From Hofstenia miamia (taxonomy: Eukaryota; Xenacoelomorpha; Acoela), in contig SCFE01000001.1 in the NCBI GenBank assembly GCA_004352715.1, positions 3,297,106-3,361,105 on the forward strand: DNA of 64,000 nt. Direction: 5' to 3'. Position numbers and translations under genes: made by a program. Below are positions 46,250 through 56,761 of the stretch, one piece after another; position 1 is the first letter of the stretch; every line of letters starts with the position of its first letter. The notes under the pieces are model-generated. The model worked only from the letters and a program-made list of their open reading frames with translations. It was not told where the DNA came from and ran no database searches.

Positions 46250-47560
46250 ATAAAGGGTCAGGTCACTTTAAATCCTGACTTTTGTAATTAGCTAAAATAG
46301 GTTTGTTGCCATTTGCAACATTATGCAATTACGTATTGAAAGTATTATGTAGCATTTATAATTTGTTTTCAGTATTCTATGGCAGGATGGAGGAACGTAT
46401 GTTGTCTTGCCGATTTGAAGTATAATAAATACATTTACGTTAAGTGGGGCTCGTGACACTGATTGGAAACAAGATTGACCCTCTTCATTTTCAGAGTTTC
46501 ACCTGCAGCAGATATTCCTGTTAAATCATTTTGAAATCATGAAACAGTACATTTGACAGGAAGGACCCCTGAAAGAGAAGATGCCATTTACCTTGCTTTA
46601 AAGGAACTGTGAAGGTGAAACATTGTGTGTGTGTGTGTGTAGTATTTTTGTGCCTAACTAAAGAAAAAAACTCTGATTTCGCACTTTTTTAACTGCATTC
46701 TCGTGTTCATTCTTTTTATTATTTCCCCGTACGTTTACAGTAAATATATTTTTTAAGATTAACCAAATGTTATAATGTATACCTTATTTTCAAATGAAAT
46801 GCTTTAGTTTGCATGATGTTGCGATATGTCAACAAACGCACAAACATAGTTCCATGTACAATGTTTGCTTGAGTATCTAAAGTCAGCATTTAAATATTTT
46901 TTTATTTGACTAGGAAACTCATGCAGAAGAGAGTTAATAATTGAGAATCAGTCAAGGGTTTAGATAGTAAAATTCTATCCCTTGTTCTTCTAGAAAACAA
47001 TTTCTGATTGCGATTTAGTGTTTCCTCTTTTAGTCTTGTGGAATGGGAACTTTCTGAGGGTTGGACAAAGGTAAAGGAAATGGAATCATTTTAATTTTTC
47101 AGAAACGAGGCGTACTCGCAAATCCTCCACTATTTTCTCTATCAAAGAGGCATCCCTAAAAGACTTCCAAGCAGTTTAAGTGTAAATACTGCGAATGTGA
47201 TTGCTTCAGCATGCGATTGCAATTTATGTGTAGAATATATAGAATTGTCATAAGAAATACCAACGAAAATATATATTTGATAAACTAGTGCATTTATATA
47301 TTAAGTAAACATTAATCCCGTAGTAGTTTATGTCCATACGTAATTACTGTCTGCATGTGTTCCAGATATTGCTAAATAGTATTGCTAAAATCGAAAATTG
47401 AATTGATGAATTGTGGTTTACATATTTAATTGGAGAATTTAATGTTATCGATCTAATTAGATAAGAACGTAAAATTGATCGTAATTGTGATGACCTGTGG
47501 ATGGCTAGAGAATACATAATTAACGCAAGAATTCCTCTGCTAAAAACGAGGAAGTTATTG
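46250..47560. other. No gene seen
   Basis: Contains a short (GT)n tract at about 46,624-46,641 and no supported ORF. No further SURP or G-patch exon is recognised. Confidence 0.5.
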
Positions 47561-47564
47561 AATA

Positions 47565-48280
47565 ATTAAACTTAATAAGAAGTGCAGATATATTTCGAAT
47601 AACAAAGTCATCGTCAGTTTTTTTTTACAAATTCAGTCTAAATTTACTAGATTTTATAATTTTAATTTTCTAAATTTGAAAAAGTGGTAAGCTTAATTTA
47701 TAATTATAGTCTTCTTTGGTGTTCAAACTTGGTTGCATGGATTTTATGGAAATGCTATCAATGATTTTTAAATAACTTGATCTTGATGTTTGGTGTAACA
47801 TTTTTGTTTCAAATTTTAGTCCGCATTTAATTAAATGATTAGATATACTAGAACTGGTCTCATGTTCTTTAATTCTTCTTGATAGTTGCCTACTAGATAA
47901 ACCAATATAATCTTCACCACGGATGCATTTTACTTGGTAACTTATATTAGATTTGTAAATTTTAAATTAAATTTAGTTCTTAGTTTCTCATTGCTATATA
48001 TAAATCTAACTTTTTCTTGAATTATTGATATTTTTCTTAGTTCTTTGATCATGTTTTCAGTGTGGAGTCCTTTATATTCAATCTTAAAACAATTTTCATA
48101 TTTAGTTTGATTGTTTTTTTGATCTTGTGTTCTTAATTAAAATGTCTTCTAATGATTTCGAAATATATCGATCTATAAAATTATTTGGATATTAATGCTT
48201 CTTTGATTCTATCTTAAGTTTTCCTCTTAATATCATATGAAACCAGTAACCTTTTGGGTTTTGTTTTGATGTTAAAAAAT
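47565..48280 (-). pseudogene. Penelope-like element fragment 3 (GIY-YIG and 3' end)
   Basis: The minus strand reads MIKELRKISIIQEKVRFIYS and NEKLRTKFNLK, then SYQVKCIRGEDYIGLSSRQL with SRRIKEHE. These are the PLE linker and a GIY-YIG endonuclease core with Y-I-G and R-x-x-E-H. The first zinc cysteine is present, the second replaced. Frame breaks separate linker and endonuclease. Its 3' end (47,665-47,565) repeats in inverted form at 50,400-50,490. RT palm sequence is missing. Confidence 0.8.
47584..47617 (-). ncRNA. Hammerhead-like core, PLE fragment 3
   Basis: On minus: CTGACGA, a short stem-loop, then CGAAA. CTGANGA and GAAA are hammerhead core elements. Stem II is imperfect, so this is probably a remnant. 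Confidence 0.35.
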
Positions 48281-48381
48281 TTGCTAATGACTATATTTAT
48301 AAGTTAAACTTTTCACTCTTTAAAATTTAGAAAATCATATTTATTTTTTCAAAGTATTTCAAAAATTGTTCAGATGAGATC

Positions 48382-50270
48382 ATGGAAAATGTACTTAAAA
48401 ATGTTCCATTCGACTATATTTTTACTCTAAATTCTGGTTCCCACATGCTGAATTACATCGCGGCACAGATCAATCAAGGCCTAAACAAAGTAGCACTGCT
48501 AAAAACCCTTCGAGTAGTTAATAAATCAAGACGATTTAATTTACGCACGACTGATAATCAAGTAATTAAGAATACCGTAAACACAAAGCAGAAATTCTTT
48601 GAACTAGCTAAAGCTAATCCGACCGAAATAAATTGGACTAATTACGAAAGATCAAAGAAATTAATTAAGGACTTACGTACTAAAAATTTAGCTTTAAAAT
48701 ACCGTCAATTTTTGAAAATTTTAATTCTTCTAAACAAAAGTGGAAATTTCTAAACAGTTTTATTGGAAAATCGAATGGGCTCAATAGTGACATTTCAGAA
48801 ATTAATGTTGATAATAAAATATTTACCAATAAAAAAAGGATACTAAATCATTTAAATCAGACATTTAAAGAATTAGGTAACTTCAATTTGCCTAAATCTT
48901 CTCTATCAGAACTTCGGCAATCAAATTGTAAGTCAACGTTTCAATTTAGGCTGTCCATCTTAAGAGAATTAGAAACTATTGTACAAAATTTTTGAAAAAT
49001 TATTGCACATTCAAATCAACCAATAACTTGCATCTGAGAATATCTTATCATCTAAAGAATATGGTTTCCGCGTTAAACATAGTACAAGTGATGCAATTAT
49101 TTCAATTACTGAAAAATATCCTCAAATAAATCCAGTTGCATAGCACTTCTAGATTTAAGCAAAGCTTTTCATTCAATGAATTGAAATTTTGGGTGATTAA
49201 ACTTAAAAATTACGGATTTCAACAAAATTCAATTAAGTTACTTATGAGTTTTTTAGAAAATAGAAAACAGCGTGTTTTAATAAATAATATGAAATCTGAT
49301 TATATTAAAATCGATCGAGGAGTGCTTCAAGACGGAGTACTAGGGCCAATTTTATTTACAATATATGTAAATGACACAATTAAACATGTAAAACATAGTG
49401 AAATATATCAATTTACTAATGATACTTGCCTCATAAATACAGGTAGTGATGCATTTAGGGCTACAAAAAATTTACAAAGTGGTATTGAAAATCCTTCTAG
49501 GTATTTCTCATCCAAACAATTAAAAATCAATATTGAAAAAACGCAACTCATTATATTTTCCCCCAATTTCTGTAAAAGAAATAACAAACAAGATCGAATT
49601 AATTGTTAACAGTGTTCCAATAAAACAATCTGATCATGTTACATATTTAGGTGTTGATATTGACAAAAGTTTAAAATTCGATAAATTTCTCCTAAAAAAA
49701 TTACAAAAAATGGCTTCTGGCGTTAGATACTTATACCACCTCAGAAATTTTGGACCAGATTATCACGTTCAATTATTACATGCCTTTTGTTTATCGCAAT
49801 TACATTATTGTTCATTTTTATTTATAAATTTTAATTCAAAAAGCCGCTATTTATTATCAAAAACTTTTAATTGGGCATTAAAAACATTAAATTTTGCACG
49901 TAAGCATGACCATGTTAGTGAATACAGACGAAAGTATAATATATTATCCCCGCTATATCAAGTACAAGCCATGCAGCTTCAATTTTATTTAAGTATGAAT
50001 ATGGCCAACAATCAATTTCTTTTCTTGATAATTACTTAAAAGTAAATCTTCGATCACATAAGTTTATTTGTAGCAGTATTTCCTATCCTAGTTTTCACCG
50101 AGCAGCCTCTAATATTTGGAATGATTTAGAAAATGAGATAAGAATAGAAACAAATTACAAAAAATTTAGAAAAACATTAAAAACCATACTTTTGCATCGA
50201 CAAAATACAATCGGAGACACAAACATACTAAACACATTTTTTGGTTTTTTACACTGAGCTCACCACGCAC
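48382..50270 (+). mobile_element. LINE family B-like, decayed, plus strand
   Basis: Plus frames give an ORF2 linker (48,382-48,753, with NKSRRFNLRTTDNQVIKNTV), an RT N-terminal block (YGFRVKHSTSDAI, about 49,060), motif A (ALLDLSKAFHSMN, about 49,142), motif B (RGVLQDGVLGPILFTIYVND, about 49,316) and motif C (FTNDTCL, about 49,413). The RT C-terminal side follows (49,533-50,039). In motif C the usual Y/F-A-D-D has become F-T-N-D, so the active site is dead. An (AC)n run follows at 50,273-50,292. Confidence 0.85.
49136..50039 (+). pseudogene. LINE B-like reverse transcriptase
   Basis: Two overlapping frames, 49,136-49,609 and 49,533-50,039, joined by a frameshift near 49,600. The first holds motifs A-C, the second the Y-L-G-V-D-I-D block (VTYLGVDIDKSLKF) and the thumb/C-terminal region (HAFCLSQLHYCSFLFINF). 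The closest relative in the window by these motifs is the LINE at 60.8-62.3 kb, which has the same YLGVDID block. Confidence 0.8.
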
Positions 50271-50399
50271 AGACACACACACACACACACATTTATTCTA
50301 TATATATTTTATTATTATTTTGTAAATACATGTATTTGTAGTTTGTAGCTTTTTTTACTGTAATTTATTTACAGCAATACATTTGCTTTGACTCTTATT

Positions 50400-50490
50400 G
50401 TAAATCTGGCAAATTTTAAGGGAATAATTTGTAAAGAAACTGACGGTGATTTTGTAAGTCGAACTATATCTGCATTTTCTTATTATGTTT
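50400..50490 (+). repeat. PLE-type 3' end, inverted copy
   Basis: About 90 bp aligning with the minus strand of 47,565-47,665, including CTGACGG (50,440) and CTATATCTGC, then TTCTTATTATGTTTAA. No PLE coding sequence precedes it; a LINE does. It is probably a severely 5'-truncated PLE copy. Confidence 0.5.
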
Positions 50491-50600
50491 AAACTCCATA
50501 AAAGCGACGCATTCATTTCTTAATTCTTAATTGTAGTCAAGAATCACAATAGCTATCTCTTAGATGCTTACAAAACGATTAACACTAGTTTCTAGACTTA

Positions 50601-51893
50601 CAGTCGTGGAAAAAAGATTTCGGGCACGCATGGTTTGTCATAAATATTTCTAAGAAATTGACGCCAAGAATGTCATAAATATTTTTTAATTTGATTTTTT
50701 GTTGCAGAAAGAGGAAGTCATCAATTTTGAGACATAATGATTTCATTGGTTGAGATTTTTTCAGTCTGTTTATATTGAAAATGTCTAATAAGATTCTTTC
50801 TTCGCCATATATGATGCCTGGTTACTACCTCTTTCCATCCGCGAGTTGATTATCTCCAAACATTTGGAAGGGATGAGTCAACTTATATAGCTCGACTTCT
50901 AGAGCGACCTCGCAGAACTGTCGGAGATATTATCAAACCTTTTACATTTGAATACATCATTACCCCAAGCCAAAGTTCAGAAGACTTCCAAGACTTCCCA
51001 ATTAGTTCGTATGTGCGTTTCAAAGCGAAATCCCAGGAATAATTCAGATGAATTTCGCAATAATGAGCTGATGTTCACCTCGTGACAGCAAAAACTATAC
51101 GAAACATCCTGAAGAAGTACTCAATTGGGACTTTCGTGGCACCCAGAAAGACATTCTTAACCTCAAAATAAAGATTATGCCGGCTGAGGTGAAAGACAAT
51201 TCATCTGAAGATTGGTCTAATGTTATATTTTCAGATGAGTCAAGATTTGAGCTATACCCATCAAAAATATTGTTGAAAAGAAACCAACTGGGCAGAAGTT
51301 CATATTCTTCCCTCAATTTACTCGGGGACCTTGAATTGTGGTAAGAAGACTGTAATGGTATATGGTGCAATATGGAAGTGTGGCTTTCGCAAGATGTTCT
51401 CATCACTGGTACTCTTAATATGTTTGGATTCTATAAAAGGAACTCTTGCCACTCCTTACAAGTGATCAATATATCAGCAGGATGGTGCTCCATGTCATAC
51501 CTCAAAAACAATGAAAAATTTGTTTTCGCCACAATAATGGGGTTGTTATCCTTGCTGACTGGCCTGGTCAATCTCCAGACCTTAAAATTATCGAAAATAT
51601 GTAGAAAGAGGTCAGCATACTCTTCACACTGAAGACGAGCTGTGGATCGTAATAAAGGAAAATTTTTATGATTTCCCAACAGCTTTAGTGAAAGATTTTG
51701 CTTCAATCCCCGATTGCCCTGAAACTGTTATTCGCTCAAAGGGACATCCTACAAAATATTAGAAGAGACAATTTTGTTGCTAAGTGCTGGTATTGCATCA
51801 ATTATTAATTTATGTATCTTATTTTGAATTTACTTTTTTCGGATTTGCCCAGTTGTTAAATGTTTTTCAGGTGGCTGAATACATTTTTCCAAT
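50601..51893 (+). mobile_element. Tc1-like DNA transposon, decayed
   Basis: Imperfect terminal inverted repeats: TGGAAAAAAGATTTCGGGCA (from 50,607) faces a matching TGGAAAAATGTATTCAGCCA on minus (from 51,891). Plus-strand transposase pieces lie between, including QQDGAPCHTSKT (about 51,474) and DWPGQSPDLKIIENM (about 51,558). These are the second D and the final E blocks of DD34E Tc1 transposases. Many stops and shifts; inactive. About 1.3 kb is normal length for a Tc1 element, so it is nearly full length. Confidence 0.8.
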
Positions 51894-51934
51894 AAAAGCG
51901 TGTTCTAATTTTGAATTAAACTTAATACCCAATA

Positions 51935-53510
51935 AGATAAGATAAGATATTCTTTATTCAGATAAATATTGACAATTAAAAACTGATAATTTATCTGAAT
52001 AGCGTCAAAAATATACCAACATACATACAAATACATACAAAAGCAAAGTATACTATACAATAAATCTAACAGGCTAGGGAGAAATTACTAGGAGATTTCA
52101 AGTACGGGTTGTTGAGTAATCATTGTTGTAGAATTTGTATCCTAGCCATGATTGTCCTGAGATATACTTTTGCTTAAGATAAATTTTAATTTGTTTCTTA
52201 AAAGCTCTTAGTTTTTCAATATTCTTTATCTCTTTAGGTAATGAATTCCATGTTCTGATAGCGGTATTAATAAATGATTCTTTCAATACTTTTTTTCTGT
52301 ACTTAATGCAGGAAAAATGTTTTGATCTGGAGTTTTGTTTATGAATAAAACCAGGCATTGAAATCGTATTATAAGGTGGTAAGTTCTTGATGAGTTTAAA
52401 AAAAGTCAACATAGTATTCAAAATGACAAGCTGTCTTGGAAAAAGGATTGATTTGGAAATGTAGTCTTTAGTTCTGGCGGAATTTTTCTTTGAGACATTA
52501 AGTGCCCATTTTAATTGCACATCAAGTTTCTTGAAAAAAGCATCTTTTATATCAGTGAATAATATATTTGCATAATTTAGATGACTCATTATAAATGCAT
52601 GAAAAAATTGAATTATTGCACAAGCTGGTAATTGCATTACTATCATTGACATGTTTCTTATACCAATGGCTAATTTTCGAACTATTGCATTAATGTGAGA
52701 TTCAAAATTTAGCTTAGAATCAAAAATTACTCCTAGGTACTTGAAATTATCTACAGTCGGGATGCTAGTATTATTGACATTAAGGGTTAAGGCTGAAACA
52801 TCGTGAGTATTTTTAGTGGGCTGCAAAATACAAAATTCAGTTTTATCTTCATTTATAAGCAACCTGTGCATCCTGAAATACGTACATAATTTGTTACAAT
52901 TTAATGCTATCGATTCAATTGCCATGTGCATGGATTTATTATCGCTGAATATGCATGTATCATCGGCGTATTGAATTAAATTACAATCAGTTGTCATATG
53001 CATATCGTTTACGTATATACTGAAAAGAAGGGGACCAAGAATTGTTCCTTGAGGAACACCATTATTAACAGGTAGCCAATCTGAAAAAACATCGCTAATC
53101 TTTACTCTCTGATATCTATGCTTCAAATAACTAGTTAACAAATTTCTGCTATTATAAGAAAATCCCATATGTGATAATTTTTCTATAAGTATGCTATGAT
53201 TAATAGAATCGAAAGCTTTAGAAAGGTCTAAGCAAGCAATAGCAACGAATTTATTTGCATCAAGTGAAGATCTCCAGTTCTCTGTAGCTTTTAAAAGTGC
53301 ATCAGAAGTTGAAAAAATTTTTCGAAATCCAAATTGAGCATTTGACAAAAGATTATATTTATTTAGGTGTTCTGTTATTTGATCGTGCAATAATCTCTCG
53401 AATATTTTGCTTATTGTTATTCTACATATTTTGTGGTATTAGACATACAAATTTTCCTTTCTTAATCAAAGTAATACTTTGTTATAATTTTAGGCACACT
53501 TTATCCAATG
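51935..53510 (-). mobile_element. LINE family B, 5' truncated, RT open
   Basis: Minus-strand non-LTR element with an intact RT frame and a 3' end of repeated TTATC units (51,948-51,966 on plus: AATAAGATAAGATAAGATA). Upstream of the open RT, the sequence continues with frame breaks (VITLIKKGKFV, about 53,470) and then fades. The LINE at 60.8 kb ends with the same AAGATAAGAT tail, so the two are related. Confidence 0.85.
52098..53390 (-). CDS. LINE B reverse transcriptase, C-terminal ORF2 (430 codons open)
   Basis: Uninterrupted from just after SKIFERLLHDQ to the stop. Motifs: NAQFGFRKIFSTSDALLKAT (fingers), IACLDLSKAFDSINHSIL (A; catalytic D), NNGVPQGTILGPLLFSIYVN (B), YADDTCIF (C; both catalytic D present), FKYLGVIFDSKLNFESHIN and a full thumb and tail ending in TWNSLPKEIKNIEKLRAFKK. 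The first codon of the frame is TTG, not a true start: the real ORF2 began upstream, and the endonuclease is lost by truncation. The polymerase residues are intact, so the insertion is relatively young, but it cannot move on its own. Confidence 0.85.
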   Translation of the reverse strand: MHDQITEHLNKYNLLSNAQFGFRKIFSTSDALLKATENWRSSLDANKFVAIACLDLSKAFDSINHSILIEKLSHMGFSYNSRNLLTSYLKHRYQRVKISDVFSDWLPVNNGVPQGTILGPLLFSIYVNDMHMTTDCNLIQYADDTCIFSDNKSMHMAIESIALNCNKLCTYFRMHRLLINEDKTEFCILQPTKNTHDVSALTLNVNNTSIPTVDNFKYLGVIFDSKLNFESHINAIVRKLAIGIRNMSMIVMQLPACAIIQFFHAFIMSHLNYANILFTDIKDAFFKKLDVQLKWALNVSKKNSARTKDYISKSILFPRQLVILNTMLTFFKLIKNLPPYNTISMPGFIHKQNSRSKHFSCIKYRKKVLKESFINTAIRTWNSLPKEIKNIEKLRAFKKQIKIYLKQKYISGQSWLGYKFYNNDYSTTRT

Positions 53511-54300
53511 AATGTTCATTAGTTATTCAAAATAGCAAGGTGGTCGAATACATATTTCCAGCACTTTATTTAATATTTATGCAATTAAGGTTAAAACGTG
53601 ATAATGGTTAATTTTGGAAATGCTCTCAGGCTAAGTCAGTTGCCCTTGGAGGATATTATTAGGTCAACACTAGAATATTGAGCTCCGTTCTAGCATAATG
53701 CATTAACGACATAACCAAGTAATGAAATTGGGAGAATTTCAAAAATGGAGCTTTTAAAAAAATAAAATTTCAGTACTCATATCAAGAACCTTCAATTGCA
53801 TTCAAAGCTGATACATTGCAAAAAAAGACCAATGTGGGCCATTGTGGCTCCTCCATTAAATATAAAATGGAAATGGGTTGTATAAAACAACATGTCAATA
53901 AATTATGTTCGTGTTTGTTGGCCATCTAGTGACGAAATAACGCAATTGCAATTATTGAATGCTGACACTTTTTGTTTTCTTGTCATGTAAATCATCATTT
54001 ATATGATGTTTTTGATTACTAATTACATAAACAAATGATACGCAATTGATATCTGTTAGAGGTTTACGCACAATTATTTAATTCAGATAAAAATACAAAT
54101 TTTCAGTCAAATAATATTTCAAAATCGTCGAAAAAAGAAACTAGATATGACTATATACATAAGAGATAAGCCAAGGAGCGCTTAATACAACAGGAGTGAC
54201 AACTATTCATTTATTGCGAAAAAATCAAAAGGCTTCATTTATCGCCTAAAAATTCCACCTTGTGGAATGTGCATAATATCACATATCAATGTATGTTCTG
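53510..54300. other. No gene seen
   Basis: AT-rich with faint LINE-like traces at its left edge and no supported ORF. Confidence 0.45.
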
Positions 54301-54317
54301 TTGGAAGATGCAAAGTA

Positions 54318-54349
54318 ATTATGAGCATAAACACGTACATTGCTCAAAA

Positions 54350-54382
<33 letters not shown>

Positions 54383-54597
54383 NGTTTACATTTTACATAA
54401 TTCATTATTTATTGATTATTTCCGTATAATATTTTTTACTATGCCATTTGATTCTAAAGATCAAAAGTAAGCCGAGGCAAAAATGAACAACTGGTTAATG
54501 TACATGCCAAGATTTGTCTCAAAAACATTATATATATATATATATATATATATATTCTTTTGAGCAATGTACGTGTTTATGCTCATAATTATATAGA
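54318..54597. repeat. Inverted repeat with (TA)n on both inner edges
   Basis: GAGCATAAACACGTACATTG (54,324-54,343) with flanks, then (TA)n to the single N at 54,383, a spacer, (TA)n at 54,531-54,555, and the exact reverse complement to about 54,595. The arm resembles the PLE end at 12,360 (GCATAAAAACGAACACGTA), and a PLE fragment follows at once. It is probably a PLE terminal structure. Confidence 0.65.
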
Positions 54598-54659
54598 AAA
54601 TATATATATATAGAAAATATGTTGAATCAATTTTAGAAACAGTTAACAAAGATTAAAGC

Positions 54660-55612
54660 ATCTCATTCAAATAAAATACTAAAAATGAAGAAAAACGAGG
54701 TAATTATATACTAGATTTTTGTGTCACCGATACCGTTTTAAATTTATCTAGTTACAAACTTTCAAAAGAACAATATAATGCTTTATCATTTGGTTTAAAA
54801 ATGAGTTGGCCATCAACATTTAATAATTTCAAAATAGAAATAAATTCCGAAACAATGTTTCAAGATCTATTAAGAAATGAAAAATTATATCAGGGGGACA
54901 AGGATTTACGAGATGACATCATCTATACAATGAAAAGTTATCTAAAACAACCTAAATATCTCAGAAAGTAAAGTCCTTAATTTCAAAAGTTCGTAGGACT
55001 TCTAAAAATGAGAATATGATAAAGGAAATGGAACAGTTATCTTAGACAAAAAACCTATTTACAAAAAATGAATAACATCTTAAGTGACTCATCAAAATTT
55101 AGCAAAGTTTATCTTGACTTTAAAATTATGAACAATTACTTTATGCATAGTGAAGAAACATTTAACAAGAAGTTACTATCTCTAAGAAACAATGATCAAA
55201 TCTCATCTGAAATCTACAACAAAATTCGCAGCAAAGGAAGTCAACCATCTAGACTTTATAGACTTGCAAAACTACATAAAGACAAAAAAGATCCCCCAAT
55301 GAGACCAATTCTTTCTATGGTTAATTCAGTGACTTCAAACTTTAGCAAATGGCTTGATAGTATTGTTAAGGAATTTTTACCAAATAAATATGTACTATCC
55401 GACTCTTGAATTTATTGATGAACTCAATACCTTTTACAAAAAGAATCAATTTAATAAATGTATTGTTAGTTACTAAAATATCTGCTAAGAAAACTATAGA
55501 ACATTTAATATCAATTAATCCTCAAGAAAATCGAAAATTTTCAGGGAAAATATTTCAGACGATGATCAATAAAAGATCGAAACGCGTCAAATAGTGGATT
55601 CAATTTTAAAAT
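54660..55612 (+). pseudogene. Penelope-like element fragment 4 (RT N-terminal part)
   Basis: Plus frames: LSSYKLSKEQYNALSFGLKM (about 54,744), the PLE N-terminal S-x-x-Q-x-x-x-L-S-x-G-L block; GTVILDK (about 55,035) and ILSDSSKF (about 55,074). Then comes PSRLYRLAKLHKDKKDPPMR with PILSMVNS (55,248-55,328), the P-R-L-Y-G-L-P-K-x-H-K and R-P-I-x-S blocks of Penelope-type RT. After SDS (55,409) the frame shifts and the sequence jumps to a 3' end. The YxDD palm and the endonuclease are missing, so this copy is internally deleted. Confidence 0.8.
55556..55588 (+). ncRNA. Hammerhead-like remnant, PLE fragment 4
   Basis: GATGA (55,561-55,565), a GATC-type stem, GAAA (55,579-55,582) and CGCGTC. GAAACGCGTC is a hammerhead 3' core with a minimal stem III. 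The CTGATGA box is degraded to ACGATGA. Confidence 0.4.
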
Positions 55613-55672
55613 GCATTTATGTAGCATATATATATATATATATATTTCACGAAAAAAATAAATGCATGTGAA
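55612..55672. repeat. (TA)n between inverted ATGCATTTAT words
   Basis: AATGCATTTATGTAGCA, then (TA)n (55,627-55,646), then AAATAAATGCATG. This is the same terminal-sequence/(TA)n/inverted-sequence layout as at the other PLE ends. Confidence 0.55.
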
Positions 55673-55689
55673 AGACAGAGATGAATCAA

Positions 55690-56760
55690 GGATTTCCTAA
55701 ACTAAGTTAAGATTCGTATTTATTTTGTTGCTTTAACTTTGGCTATAATTATAGTTTTATATCGAAGTTTTCCTTGGAGCTGAGTGTTTAATAGTTTTGT
55801 AGTTTATTCACTTTGAAAAAGTTAATTTTGACTGCATATGGTGAAATTTACATTCATTTATATTCTAAAAATTTAATATTTAGCAAGAGTTAGGAATTAG
55901 CGTTTTGCAGGCGAGAAAATATTGTGTGCCCTAGCCCATTTTGAAAGAAAATGGCGGCCCGTACTGCCTGTTATACACTGCTAGAAATCCGCCTTTCCAT
56001 TAAATATTGACGATTAACCTAAATTAAGAGGCTAATTTCTACCACAAGCATTAGAACACCGGTTGGACATTCATAAAATATATTAGACTAATATTGACAA
56101 GGTATCTTATATTTGTAATCAAACGTAAATACATCTAAAAGAAAAATTTAACACTTGATCCGCTAAATTTTGATATCCCTATAACTCCTGTAGGGGTCAA
56201 TTGAGTAGAAATATCAGTGCAAATGGATGACTAACCCAATTCAGTCTTATAATATTAGGGCACAAAATAATTAAACGAAGTTCAAAATTCAAAGTTTGCA
56301 AAACATGGTAGCAATTATTTCAAAAAATTTTTAACTTCTATTGCATGTTGTATAGGTAATTATATTGTTCAGTTAAGCAAAAAAAGCGGACATCACGTGT
56401 GTCACAAATCCAATCAATCTAATTTTTAACGCGGTTCAGTTGGTTTTATTTATACACGAAATGTATAGCTAAATGTTCATGATTTTTTATATATTAATAA
56501 AGTGTTTATGAAAAGTTTGTCGATGAAGCAATTATTACAATTGTAGATTTACTTAACAATAAAAATTCAGTATCTCTACTTAGCATTGTACGAATTGTAT
56601 GGGAATTAAAAAACTCACTTGGAATTCCGATTACTACAGTATTACAAAATCTGCTAATTTCCTTGACATTACAATGATTATTTTTTGGGTGATCGATAAT
56701 GAAAAACTTGTAAAATGGTTGTGTTTGTGTTCCAGATGCCACAGATTAGATTGCTTGAGC
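55690..56760. other. No gene seen; 3' flank of the RT ORF
   Basis: Probably includes the 3' untranslated part of the 975-codon RT element on minus. No poly-A tail or target duplication was found. Short frames have no motif. Confidence 0.4.
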
Positions 56761-56761
56761 C

